DNA of 35,130 nt from an uncultured Bacilli bacterium (GCA_947630195.1 CANRGQ010000003.1:1-35130); one strand, 5' to 3'; positions 13,644 through 21,396 are shown, numbered from the stretch's first letter. Notes: generated by a model from the sequence alone, not told the origin. Translations and numbers: made by a program.

Positions 13644-14897
13644 TTATATTTCTTCAATATCTATTTTAGCACCCACATTACTTAATTTATGGATGATATT
13701 TTCATATCCTCTTAAGATATAATCAATATCATAAATCATCGTGGTACCTTCCGCAATAAGGCCGGCTAAGATAAGGGCTGCTCCTCCTCTTAGGTCAGTC
13801 GCGTTTATTTCGGTTCCTTTTAAAACACTTTTGCCTTTAATCTCGGCTTTTAAACCATCAAGTTTAATGTCCGCTCCCATCTTTTGTAAATATGGGTAGT
13901 GTCCTACTCTATTTTCCCAAATAGTTTCTTCCATATGACTTACACCTTCCGCTTGGGTAAGTAAAACACTCATTGGTTGACCAAGATCTGTTGGAAAACC
14001 TGGGTATACTAAAGTCGTAATATCTACCGGTTTTAAATGTTCACATCTATTTAAAGTAATAGAATGACCTTCTATTTTATATTCCACACCCATTTCTTTT
14101 AATTTATTAAGTAAAGCTGCATTATGTTCCGGAATAATCCCCTCTACACAAAGGTTATCCCCAAGAAGGGCTCCCATTAAAATGTAAGTACCAGCTTCAA
14201 TTCGGTCCGGAATAACTTCTATTTCCGCACCATGTAATTTTTCTACTCCATTAATGGTAATAGTATCCGTTCCCGCTCCTTTAATATCGGCTCCCATTTT
14301 ATTTAAGAAGTCCATTATATTAATTATTTCCACTTCTTTCGCCGCATTTTTAATAACAGTAGTACCTTTAGCAAGGGTAGCGGCAAACATAATGTTAATC
14401 GTGGCTCCAACTGAAGCAAAATCTAAAGTTATTTCAGCACCTTTTAAATCTTCCGCATCTAAAATATATTTATGGCCTCTTTTGGTAACTTTAGCCCCCA
14501 TCGCTTTAAATCCTTTTAAATGTAAATCAATAGGTCTACTTCCTATATTACATCCTCCTGGAAAATACATCTCGACATGTTTATATTTACCAAGTAATAC
14601 TCCCATAAAATAATAAGAGGCTCTAAGTTTAACACTTAACTCTTGACTAATTAAAACATTTTTTAAATTAGTCGTATCTATCTTTATTGTTTTACCATTT
14701 TGTTCGATATCACAATTAAGTAATCTTACAATATCAAATAAAGCATCTCTATCGGTAATATTCGGGACATTTTTAATGGTACTTACCCCATCTGCTAAAA
14801 GGGATGCGGGAATTAAGGCTACCGCACTGTTTTTAGCACCCCCAATAGAAATATTTCCTTTTAAAAGGTTTCCACCTTCAATAACAATTCTCTCCAA
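13644..14897 (-). CDS. murA: UDP-N-acetylglucosamine 1-carboxyvinyltransferase
   Basis: First committed step of peptidoglycan synthesis: transfers enolpyruvate from PEP to UDP-GlcNAc. The 417 residues match the family length. The N-terminal GGNLLKGNISIGGAKNSAVALIPA holds the catalytic Lys-Asn, and GGCNIGSRPIDLHLKG carries the fosfomycin-reactive Cys near residue 115. TDLRGGAALILAGL is the C-terminal signature. The start is TTG at 14897 with AAGAAGGTG upstream; no ATG fits. A 135-base leader with mutually exclusive stems and a strong promoter precede it. In Bacillus murAA lies next to spoIID; here four genes and a toxin-antitoxin locus separate them. Confidence 0.97.
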   Translation of the reverse strand: MERIVIEGGNLLKGNISIGGAKNSAVALIPASLLADGVSTIKNVPNITDRDALFDIVRLLNCDIEQNGKTIKIDTTNLKNVLISQELSVKLRASYYFMGVLLGKYKHVEMYFPGGCNIGSRPIDLHLKGFKAMGAKVTKRGHKYILDAEDLKGAEITLDFASVGATINIMFAATLAKGTTVIKNAAKEVEIINIMDFLNKMGADIKGAGTDTITINGVEKLHGAEIEVIPDRIEAGTYILMGALLGDNLCVEGIIPEHNAALLNKLKEMGVEYKIEGHSITLNRCEHLKPVDITTLVYPGFPTDLGQPMSVLLTQAEGVSHMEETIWENRVGHYPYLQKMGADIKLDGLKAEIKGKSVLKGTEINATDLRGGAALILAGLIAEGTTMIYDIDYILRGYENIIHKLSNVGAKIDIEEI

Positions 14898-15032
14898 AAA
14901 AACACCTTCTTTTATTAACCTAGGCCCTTTACTATTATTTATGTTTTAATAGTAAATTTTGTGAGTAAATAAAAACAAATAATAGTAGTTTATATTTGTT
15001 TATATACCTAACCGAGTTATTCGGTTTTTCCT
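14898..15032 (-). promoter_or_regulatory. murA leader, candidate attenuator
   Basis: The roughly 135-base leader contains a hairpin AACCGA/TCGGTT near 15010-15026. A possible terminator follows: a 9-bp stem at 14973-14981 and 14993-15001, then TTATTT. A competing 11-bp pairing joins TACTATTATTT (14987-14977) with AAATAATAGTA (14940-14930). The two pairings share bases and cannot coexist, as in attenuation. No known riboswitch class is recognised. Confidence 0.45.
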
Positions 15033-15038
15033 AAGATT

Positions 15039-15067
15039 ATCATACTTTTTTTAAAGGCATTTGTCAA
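15039..15067 (-). promoter_or_regulatory. murA promoter
   Basis: On the minus strand TTGACA (15062-15067), 17 bases, TATGAT (15039-15044). Start predicted near 15032. Confidence 0.75.
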
Positions 15068-15084
15068 TAAAATTAAGATAATTT

Positions 15085-15252
15085 TTAGATTAATAATGTA
15101 TATTTAAGATATTCATAAAAACTTAATTCATAAGGACTTAAAATATCCTTAGTTAAAAAGCTATTAATTATTATGTATCCAAGGATAACTTCAATTAAAA
15201 AGAGGATTATATTTATTATAATAAAAGTTCTTTTTGATATGTATTTAGGCAT
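15085..15252 (-). CDS. 55-aa membrane protein, unknown
   Basis: A short frame starting MPKYISKRTFIII, with one strongly hydrophobic helix (about residues 9-33) and an amphipathic C-terminus (SPYELSFYEYLKYTLLI). Two adjacent ATGs (15255 and 15252) follow AGGTG; the second has the better spacing (six bases). Both starts lie in the loop of a perfect 13-bp hairpin. It lies 37 bp downstream of mntP. No family recognised, but ribosome-binding site, length and composition support a real gene. Confidence 0.5.
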   Translation of the reverse strand: MPKYISKRTFIIINIILFLIEVILGYIIINSFLTKDILSPYELSFYEYLKYTLLI

Positions 15253-15273
15253 CATTATCACCTAAATACATAT
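15237..15273 (-). promoter_or_regulatory. 13-bp hairpin enclosing ribosome-binding site and start codon
   Basis: ATATGTATTTAGG (15237-15249) and CCTAAATACATAT (15261-15273) are perfect complements around an 11-base loop. In the minus-strand mRNA the ribosome-binding AGG is in the stem and AUGAUG in the loop. This would block translation unless opened. As DNA it could also be an operator. Confidence 0.55.
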
Positions 15274-15292
15274 TGATATATTATTTCTTATT

Positions 15293-15829
15293 TTATGCAA
15301 ATAAATGCATAATTCCTAATATAAATAATAAAACTATCCCAAAGATATTACCATATATTCCCAAGACTTTACTACTGTATTTACCGATTAATAAACCTAA
15401 ATAAGTAATGAGTCCGGCACACATACTAAAGATAAATCCCGCCATTATAACATTATCTGTTATGGCACTTAAACCAAGACCTGTCGAAAAACTATCTAAA
15501 CTTACCGATATACTTACTAAAAACATATTAATTACACTTAAATCAAAATTATCTTTTTCTTTACTAAATAAACTTATTACCATTTCAATACCTATTAGTA
15601 AAAGAATTAAACCCAGTAATATATTTACTTTGATATTTAAAAAGTTAACTATTTTTTCTCCCAATATATTTCCTATTATAGGCATAAAGAAATGCATTAT
15701 ACCGACCATTAAACTAAATATTAATATCTTTCTTTTACTTATATTAAAAGAACCAATAGATAAACTAATAGAAAAAGTGTCCATAGATAAAGAAATCCCA
15801 ATTAAAAATAAAGATATTATTATAGACAC
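15293..15829 (-). CDS. mntP: MntP/YtaF-family manganese efflux pump
   Basis: Exports Mn(II) across the membrane. The 178-residue protein has six membrane helices and the duplicated signature of the family: SMDTFSISLSIGSF in helix 1 and SLDSFSTGLGLS in helix 4, each with the conserved acidic residue. The start is GTG at 15829 with AGGTGA upstream. It follows spoIIR by 28 bp; B. subtilis has its mntP (ywlD) in the spoIIR neighbourhood. The sporulation protein YtaF belongs to the same superfamily and cannot be excluded. Confidence 0.88.
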   Translation of the reverse strand: MSIIISLFLIGISLSMDTFSISLSIGSFNISKRKILIFSLMVGIMHFFMPIIGNILGEKIVNFLNIKVNILLGLILLLIGIEMVISLFSKEKDNFDLSVINMFLVSISVSLDSFSTGLGLSAITDNVIMAGFIFSMCAGLITYLGLLIGKYSSKVLGIYGNIFGIVLLFILGIMHLFA

Positions 15830-15857
15830 TTAAATCACCTAATTAAATATATTTATT

Positions 15858-16361
15858 TTATTTAAATTTATTAATTACTTCGCTTACATAAAAACTATAT
15901 TCAGCATTACTTAAATCACTTTGTTCATCTAACAAACATAAAGGAGGAAATAATACACACCACCAATTATGCCCTAAACCTTTACCTAAAGTTATAACTA
16001 AACTTTCATAATTACCTTCATCATATTTATAGCCTTTATAGTATTTCTCAGGAAAATAATTATCCCCATAACTTATCCCATAAGTAATATCATACTTCTC
16101 TAAGATACTATCCACATTACTTATGTTATTTTTTATTAAACTTCTCGCTTCACTTATATTTTTAGCTTTACTTACAACTTTAAATAACTCATCTTCTACT
16201 TCATCTTTTATTTTATTTTTTAACTCTTGATCTTCTAATTCATCACTATTTGCTATAATTCTAAATCTAATTGCCTCACTTGGTATTAAAACATTTTCTT
16301 TATTACTTATAAATAAACATACTACCACAATGACAAATAATATAACTATACCTTTTTTCAT
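15858..16361 (-). CDS. spoIIR: stage II sporulation protein R
   Basis: In spore formers it is secreted from the forespore to trigger SpoIIGA processing of pro-sigma-E. The 167 residues have an N-terminal signal/anchor (about 4-20), then the family core: IPSEAIRFRIIANSD, DQELKNKIKDEVEDEL, SLVITLGKGLGHNWWCVLFPPLC. Signature motifs are intact. AGGTGG precedes the ATG at 16361. Finding it with spoIID, spoIIQ and spoVT argues that the lineage retains at least part of the sporulation programme. Confidence 0.96.
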   Translation of the reverse strand: MKKGIVILFVIVVVCLFISNKENVLIPSEAIRFRIIANSDELEDQELKNKIKDEVEDELFKVVSKAKNISEARSLIKNNISNVDSILEKYDITYGISYGDNYFPEKYYKGYKYDEGNYESLVITLGKGLGHNWWCVLFPPLCLLDEQSDLSNAEYSFYVSEVINKFK

Positions 16362-16404
16362 ATATCCACCTAGTTACATAATGAACATATTATTTGTTTT
16401 TTAT

Positions 16405-16439
16405 ACAAAAAGAGAATGAGTTTTATTTTATTTATTCTC
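16405..16439 (-). terminator. weak terminator after the surface-protein operon
   Basis: GAGAAT and ATTCTC (16434-16439 and 16412-16417) around a 16-base loop, followed by a T-run at 16411-16407 on the minus strand. Confidence 0.45.
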
Positions 16440-16472
16440 ACTTTCTATAAATACATAGATTATAAAATTTCG

Positions 16473-16521
16473 GTGCCGGTAATATTTTATATAAATATAT
16501 ATAATATTCTTCTACCGGCAC
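16473..16521. repeat. GC-capped inverted repeat downstream of the variable region
   Basis: GTGCCGGTA (16473-16481) and TACCGGCAC (16513-16521) are perfect complements. A weaker inner AATATT/AATATT pair lies in the 31-base AT-rich loop. GC-rich arms are striking in this genome. Hairpins or cruciforms just after the variable repeat are a known feature of diversity-generating retroelement targets, which fits the position. Confidence 0.55.
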
Positions 16522-16558
16522 GCCTTTAATTTTCGCCATATGGCCGCCTTGGGCGATA

Positions 16559-17743
16559 TTATGCATTATTCTTAGTTGTGATTCTAAATGGGTCAGTTGC
16601 TGTACCTGCACCCGTTAAATTTATCGCGGATTGAAGATAGAAGACAGGTCGAACCGCATACGCATAGTCGATAAGATACCACCACAAGCCGCCGTTCGTC
16701 TCTACACACCACGCCTCGTAAGTGCTGCCATCTCGGCCCCTGTAGTAGCCATACCTAGACATGGTCCATTCATTTAAAGAATTTCCACTTAATGTTGAAC
16801 TTGTGCTCCATCCATTTTTTACATATAACCAACTACTTGTTCCAGTACTTGCATTATTAAAATCTGTAGCATACATTAAAGCAACTTTATTTGCTGCACT
16901 TTGACTTGTTTTTGGTTCTACTGTTCCTGGTGTACTTGTTTGGTCTGCATTATACCATTTTTGACTTGTTACTATACTGTCCCAATATGTTCCGTTTGGT
17001 TGTTTGTTTTTTATGTTTGTATTATACCATGATGTTACATGACTTTTGGTACTTGATGAATCCCATTTAATATCACTAGTGTAATTACTATACCATACTT
17101 GACTTGTACTAGATGGTGTTGCCTTGATTAATTTTAATTGATCTTTTTTTAATCCTAACGTATTATCATCTGCTGAAGTTATCCCTATTATTCTAAACAT
17201 ATATTTATCTGGTGTTTTTAAACACTCATCTTTATCGGTTGTTCCAAAACATATATAATTATTTGTTACGGCTGTGGTTGTCCCTTTATATCTATACATT
17301 CCATCCACTGCAGAAGTTAAGTTTAATGTTGAACCTTTTGTTTCTTCTAATGCTTGTAATAAAGGTCTACCTTTAGCAAAGTATAAGGTACAATAAATAC
17401 TATTTTTAGTATCTATTGTGGCATGATAAGTTGATAAATCAAAATGCAGTATATTTGTATAATCTATTTCTTTTCCATCACTATCTGTACATTCAGCTCC
17501 CACAAATCCGTGTGTTGTGGGACTTGGCCATGAATCTCTATTATCTGCTTCATGCCATTCATCATCTTCACTATCTTGTACCCATATCGCTATTGATTTA
17601 TCATTACTTAATATATTATTAGTTTCTATTTCTTCTATCTTATTAGGTTTAGTATTTAAAGTTCTTATTATATTATAACTTTCTCCTAATATTAAAATTC
17701 CTACTATAATTATGATTATTGTTAATATTTTATCTTTCTTCAT
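16559..17743 (-). CDS. surface protein with hypervariable C-type-lectin-like C-terminus (candidate DGR target)
   Basis: A 394-residue protein with an N-terminal membrane anchor (about 6-24) and an outside region containing an IYCTLYFAKG segment similar to the end of the upstream gene's product. The C-terminal domain has motifs of FGE/C-type-lectin-fold proteins (YMFRIIGI, NEWTMS, AVRPVFYLQSAINLTG, DPFRI). Residues about 329-364, between NEWTM and VRPVFYL, are rich in Tyr, Trp, Gly and Asp. They are encoded by GC-rich codons unlike the rest of the gene, many ending in C, as when AAC codons of a template are randomised at A. AAGGGAG precedes the ATG. It lies 15 bp after the phase-variable gene. 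No reverse transcriptase or template repeat is in the window, so the retroelement would have to act at a distance. Confidence 0.7.
   Translation of the reverse strand: MKKDKILTIIIIIVGILILGESYNIIRTLNTKPNKIEEIETNNILSNDKSIAIWVQDSEDDEWHEADNRDSWPSPTTHGFVGAECTDSDGKEIDYTNILHFDLSTYHATIDTKNSIYCTLYFAKGRPLLQALEETKGSTLNLTSAVDGMYRYKGTTTAVTNNYICFGTTDKDECLKTPDKYMFRIIGITSADDNTLGLKKDQLKLIKATPSSTSQVWYSNYTSDIKWDSSSTKSHVTSWYNTNIKNKQPNGTYWDSIVTSQKWYNADQTSTPGTVEPKTSQSAANKVALMYATDFNNASTGTSSWLYVKNGWSTSSTLSGNSLNEWTMSRYGYYRGRDGSTYEAWCVETNGGLWWYLIDYAYAVRPVFYLQSAINLTGAGTATDPFRITTKNNA
16620..16759 (-). other. candidate DGR variable region (VR)
   Basis: About 140 bp near 55% GC in a window that is otherwise strongly AT-rich. 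The reading frame is intact. Between the codons for TMS and VRPVFYL about a dozen codons end in C (GGC, TAC, AGC, AAC, ATC, GAC), while TAT and GGT dominate elsewhere in the gene. It abuts a conserved lectin-fold end and a downstream inverted repeat. Confidence 0.55.
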
Positions 17744-17758
17744 TTTGTTTTCTCCCTT

Positions 17759-18578
17759 CTATTTACTAAAGTAGGCATAACAAGTATTTGGCCCAGTAGT
17801 ATCTATATGAAAACCTTTTGATATATCGTATGTAAATGTTGTACTTGCTTTTTTACTTTTACACTCATAATTTGTCATAGAATAACCATCTGGTACTTGA
17901 TTATATAATTTATAAGTTTTGTCATTATATTTTCTATCCCCTGTTGCATCTTCTATATAAGCATAAATAATTACATCTGATAATTTATCTCTATCATAAT
18001 AAAGTCGACATACTACTTGCGTAGGTTTTGCTTTTTCAGTATATTCAATATGAACTGTTCCATCTTCTTTAATAGTATAATTATCATAAGTTGCATCTCC
18101 TCCGGCTGCAGGATAACAATTAGATTTATCTCCATTTATTTGATATCCACTGGCGGGTACATATTTACTCTCTTTATATTTGTTAGCATTATCAGGCATT
18201 TGGGTATAAAAGATTATATTAACATCGGTATTTTTATCTATTGGACCTTGTTTAACTGATTCCCCTTCACCAGCAAAGTTTCCTACTTTGGATGTAAATA
18301 TAGGGACTGGAGCCATTTCATAATTATAGTAAGCATGGGTTTTATTAATTGTCACATTTATTAGTAACAACGCAAAAAATACTAATACGAATATTCCTAA
18401 TATTAGTTCTTTATTTTTTAATTTTTCTTTTATATTATAAAGTTTATCTTTAAAGTTATTTGGTATGAATACTAAAGATATTAAGGTGTTACAATAACCC
18501 CCCCCCGATTTGGGTATTTAGAACTACTAATGTAAGTATTGCTACATATAATACTATTCTTTTAATTTCTTTCTTCAT
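17759..18578 (-). CDS. phase-variable membrane-anchored surface protein, out of frame at a G9 tract
   Basis: The ATG at 18578 (AGAGGT upstream) opens a frame encoding MKKEIKRIVLYVAILTL, a membrane helix. It runs into nine G (18506-18498) and stops at once with 29 residues. The downstream frame (17759 to about 18490) has no ribosome-binding site of its own. It becomes continuous with the ATG if the tract is 8 or 11 G. The restored protein is about 272 residues with a second membrane helix (ELILGIFVLVFFALLLINV) and an outside domain (YVPASGYQIN, NYTIKEDGTVHIEY, VVCRLYYDRD, a C-terminal CYAYFSK). Function unknown; surface location inferred. A homopolymer sequencing error is the main alternative to true phase variation. 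Confidence 0.65.
18498..18506 (-). repeat. G9 homopolymer (phase-variation tract)
   Basis: Nine consecutive C on the plus strand lie within the coding part of the gene at 18578. Such a run is very unlikely by chance in this AT-rich DNA and is a classic slipped-strand contingency tract. Its length puts the gene out of frame here. Confidence 0.75.
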
Positions 18579-18636
18579 ACTCTTACCTCTTTTATATTAT
18601 TAATTATTATTTATATTTTTATACTTATGTTGTAAA

Positions 18637-18647
18637 TACCGAATATT
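18637..18647. promoter_or_regulatory. operator-like TACCGAATATT (copy 1)
   Basis: It lies in the leader of the minus-strand surface operon. A near-identical TACCGAGTATT occurs at 18756-18766 between the -35 and -10 of the divergent gene. AATA-N5-TATT symmetry is seen in copy 1 on the opposite strand. Shared control of the divergent units is possible. Confidence 0.3.
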
Positions 18648-18688
18648 AATTACAAAATAAAAATAATATTCTTCTACCTTACATTTAA

Positions 18689-18717
18689 ATAATATAATAT
18701 TTATTCTATTTAGTCAA
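18689..18717 (-). promoter_or_regulatory. promoter of the surface-protein operon
   Basis: On the minus strand TTGACT (18712-18717), 17 bases, TATTAT (18689-18694). Start near 18682, giving a leader of about 104 bases before the ATG at 18578. Confidence 0.65.
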
Positions 18718-18747
18718 TACAGAAAAACAAAAAATTTCTTCTAGAAC

Positions 18748-18776
18748 TTGACATATACCGAGTATTCCAATAAAAT
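18748..18776 (+). promoter_or_regulatory. promoter of the WG-repeat-like gene with operator copy 2
   Basis: TTGACA (18748-18753), 17 bases, TAAAAT (18771-18776). The spacer contains TACCGAGTATT (18756-18766), the second copy of the shared element, ideally placed for repression. Confidence 0.7.
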
Positions 18777-18799
18777 AATATCTCATATAGGAGGACAAA

Positions 18800-20119
18800 A
18801 TGGAAAAAGAAGGAAAAAAGATAGATTCTGATAGATTTCATAAAATATATAGAATACCAAATATTGATACTCATGGGGAATATTTAACAATTAGAAAATT
18901 TTTAAAGAAGGATTTTGACTCTTTACCAAAATTAGATGATTTTATTAATACATACATGAATAATTATAATATATGGCACGAAACCGATGAGGAAAGAGAA
19001 GCTAGAGCCAATCGAGAATACAACCGAGAAATTGATGGCTATAATTTTTATAAAAAGAATTTACTTACAGCAATTAAAAAAATCTTAGAAAAAGATGAAA
19101 ATGAAATTTTAGATAATGTGTATGTTAAATATATTCATTGTATATATCCAGATGTTACTACAAGACCTGAATCTTTTGTAAGATTACCATATTATGAACG
19201 AAATAGAAATATTAGAGATAGACATGGCATTTTAATTTTAAAAACTAAGGATGGTAAATCAGCAATTTTAGATGTTATTCATAATCCTTATGCCTATAAT
19301 CAAAATAGCAAAAAGAATTTAAAGATAAAAAATATTCTCAAATTTGCCAAATATGAGTATAAACCATTACATCCCAATCCTGATAAAAGAATTCCTGTAA
19401 TTGCTCATAATTTAGAAACTAATTTAGAAGGCTTAATTAATTATAAAACATGTCAAATTGAAAATGAAAAATTTGATAAAATATATTATAAACAAAATAA
19501 ATTATTTTCTGGTTATCTCCTATTAGTGGGAGAGAGAAATGGAAAACTTGGAACCACAGATGGCTATGTTCCCCCAAAATTCGATGATATAAATGGTGTT
19601 ATTAGAGTAAATTATTATGAAGTTCCAAAAGATACTCCTTGTTATATAACTACCTTAAATGGTAAAGAAGGCGCCTATTTTATTGGTAAAAGAGGCCACT
19701 ATAGATATGTTGATAACGGACTTCATGAACGGACATTTGCCCAAACCAGTTTGAAAAAAATTATAATTCCTAATTTCTTTGATAAGGTTATCTTATTAGA
19801 TTTTAGCCCAATTTGTCATCCTAATCATACAATGGAAGAATTTATTTCTAATCCAATTTTTAAAGTTGTTCTTAATGGCAAAGAAGGAATATATTTAGGT
19901 GGCGAAAAGAAATTTTTAGCCCCTCCTATCTTTGATATTGATGGTATATCTAACTATGATTTAGATAATCAAACAATTGAAGGTTATATTGATGGTATTC
20001 ACCATATTTATCAAAATGGTATCTTAAAAAGAATAGAAACTGTTGATTTAACTATTTCAGATGATACTAAAGAATCATTAAATATATTTATTAATAAAGT
20101 TCGAAAAAGAACTAGATAA
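18800..20119 (+). CDS. WG-repeat-like protein, unknown
   Basis: A 439-residue protein without signal peptide. The N-terminal 170 residues are charged and helical (EEREARANREYNRE). The C-terminal half contains at least three WG-type beta units: NGKLGTTDGYVPPKFDDING, NGKEGAYFIGKRG and NGKEGIYLGGEKKFLAPPIF, each with the 'NGK-G ... P..FD' pattern of WG-containing repeats. AGGAGG lies five bases before the ATG at 18800. It is monocistronic and divergent from the phase-variable operon. WG-repeat proteins are common in gut bacteria but poorly understood; a binding role is likely, an enzymatic one unsupported. Confidence 0.65.
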   Translation: MEKEGKKIDSDRFHKIYRIPNIDTHGEYLTIRKFLKKDFDSLPKLDDFINTYMNNYNIWHETDEEREARANREYNREIDGYNFYKKNLLTAIKKILEKDENEILDNVYVKYIHCIYPDVTTRPESFVRLPYYERNRNIRDRHGILILKTKDGKSAILDVIHNPYAYNQNSKKNLKIKNILKFAKYEYKPLHPNPDKRIPVIAHNLETNLEGLINYKTCQIENEKFDKIYYKQNKLFSGYLLLVGERNGKLGTTDGYVPPKFDDINGVIRVNYYEVPKDTPCYITTLNGKEGAYFIGKRGHYRYVDNGLHERTFAQTSLKKIIIPNFFDKVILLDFSPICHPNHTMEEFISNPIFKVVLNGKEGIYLGGEKKFLAPPIFDIDGISNYDLDNQTIEGYIDGIHHIYQNGILKRIETVDLTISDDTKESLNIFINKVRKRTR

Positions 20120-20126
20120 AACACTA

Positions 20127-20157
20127 AAAAATAGCAATTTTATAATTTGCTATTTTT
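20127..20157. terminator. bidirectional terminator
   Basis: AAAAATAGCAA (20127-20137) and TTGCTATTTTT (20147-20157) are perfect complements around a 9-base loop. It serves the convergent genes at 18800 and 21380. Confidence 0.85.
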
Positions 20158-20177
20158 ATATTAAATACATTATTATT

Positions 20178-21380
20178 TTATACAATAACACTACTAATTG
20201 GTATTATATCGTGAGTATCAGTTAATTTTTTAACATTTTTTTCATTACAAATAATGCCACCTTTACCAACATTTTTTAAATTTTTTATTTTATTAAAAGA
20301 AGATATCATACTTACATTAACATTATCTCTATATTTAATTTCAAAAGGGTGATATATATTATCATAGTCTTTTATTATTAAATCTATCTCATTACCATCT
20401 TTATCTCTATAATAACTAAAAGTATTTCCTAAACTATAATTACTATTAGTTTTTAACATTTCCGAAATAATATAATTTTCAAATAAAAAACCAAAATTTG
20501 TATAATCAGTTAAAGCTTTTTTTGTATTTATTCCTAGTAAATATGTGCACAAACCACTATCCATAAAAATAATTTTTGGTTGCGATGTTATTCTTTTTAA
20601 TTCTTCTTTTCTTAAGGGATAAATTAATTTTATTATACCCGTAGCCTCTAAGATGCTTAACCAAGATTTTACTGTTTTATTATCTTTTCTTGTATCTCTT
20701 GCAATACTAGCATAGTTTAAAACTTGACATGCTCGTGAAGCAACAGATACTAAAAATGTATAAAATGCATTTAAATCTTCAATTTGTTTCAATTCTCTTA
20801 TATCTCTTTCTAAATATAAATTAACATAGCTAGAAAAAAAGTATTCTCTTTTAATATTTTGAGTTAAATATTCAGGCATCCCCCCTTTTAAAATTAAATC
20901 TAGTAGTTTATCTTTTGATATTATATCTCTATTAGTAAATTCCTCTAAATCATAAGGTGGTAATTTACTTTTACATAGTTCTCTATTAGTAAATGATGTC
21001 ATATCGAGAACACCCATTCTACCAGCAAGTGACTCACTAACATTTTTCATTAATTCAATTTTTTGAGAACCTGTTAGCCAAAATAATCCTTTCTCTTTTG
21101 TATTATCACAGGCTATTTTTATATATGAAAGTAATTTTGGAGCATATTGAATTTCATCAATTATCATTGGAGGTTTATAAATACTCAAAAATTCTTTCGG
21201 ATTTTCATTAGCCAGTTTTCTAATTTCTAAATCGTCTAATGTTACATATTTTCTTGCTTTTTCTTTTATGTTTTTTAAAAAAGTTGTTTTTCCTACTTGT
21301 CTAGGGCCTGTAATTAAGACGGTTTTAAACATTTTATTATATTCCAAAAACACTTCTTCAATATTTCTTTTTAAATTCAT
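20178..21380 (-). CDS. AAA+ ATPase with DUF4143 domain
   Basis: A 400-residue protein of the widespread AAA_14/DUF4143 family. Walker A is GPRQVGKTT, Walker B PPMIIDEIQ, sensor WLTGSQ; SLAGRMGVLDM follows. The C-terminal DUF4143 region ends in a nuclease-like fold with YYRDKDGNEIDLII and PFEIKY, resembling the D...ExK active-site pattern of PD-(D/E)XK proteins. These are intact. The start at 21380 is chosen because GGTGA lies five bases upstream and the promoter start (about 21390) lies after the alternative ATG at 21392. The cellular role of the family is unsettled. It is monocistronic with a consensus promoter, and the family is often found in accessory DNA. Confidence 0.9.
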   Translation of the reverse strand: MNLKRNIEEVFLEYNKMFKTVLITGPRQVGKTTFLKNIKEKARKYVTLDDLEIRKLANENPKEFLSIYKPPMIIDEIQYAPKLLSYIKIACDNTKEKGLFWLTGSQKIELMKNVSESLAGRMGVLDMTSFTNRELCKSKLPPYDLEEFTNRDIISKDKLLDLILKGGMPEYLTQNIKREYFFSSYVNLYLERDIRELKQIEDLNAFYTFLVSVASRACQVLNYASIARDTRKDNKTVKSWLSILEATGIIKLIYPLRKEELKRITSQPKIIFMDSGLCTYLLGINTKKALTDYTNFGFLFENYIISEMLKTNSNYSLGNTFSYYRDKDGNEIDLIIKDYDNIYHPFEIKYRDNVNVSMISSFNKIKNLKNVGKGGIICNEKNVKKLTDTHDIIPISSVIV

Positions 21381-21396
21381 AATAATCACCATTATT

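Noticed and set aside
14950-15032. T-box or known riboswitch in the murA leader
   Set aside because: No T-box AGGGTGGnACCGCG-type bulge or other known aptamer core is visible. Only the competing stems are supported.
16370-16400. sigma-F promoter before spoIIR (GTATA and a downstream GTTCATTAT)
   Set aside because: Only part of the -10 matches the sigma-F consensus, so it cannot be told from AT-rich background.
16438-16539. 33-codon minus-strand frame after the hypervariable gene as an independent gene
   Set aside because: AAGGCGG is plausibly placed, but the frame coincides with a long inverted repeat and the terminator. It is kept only as an observation, not a gene call.
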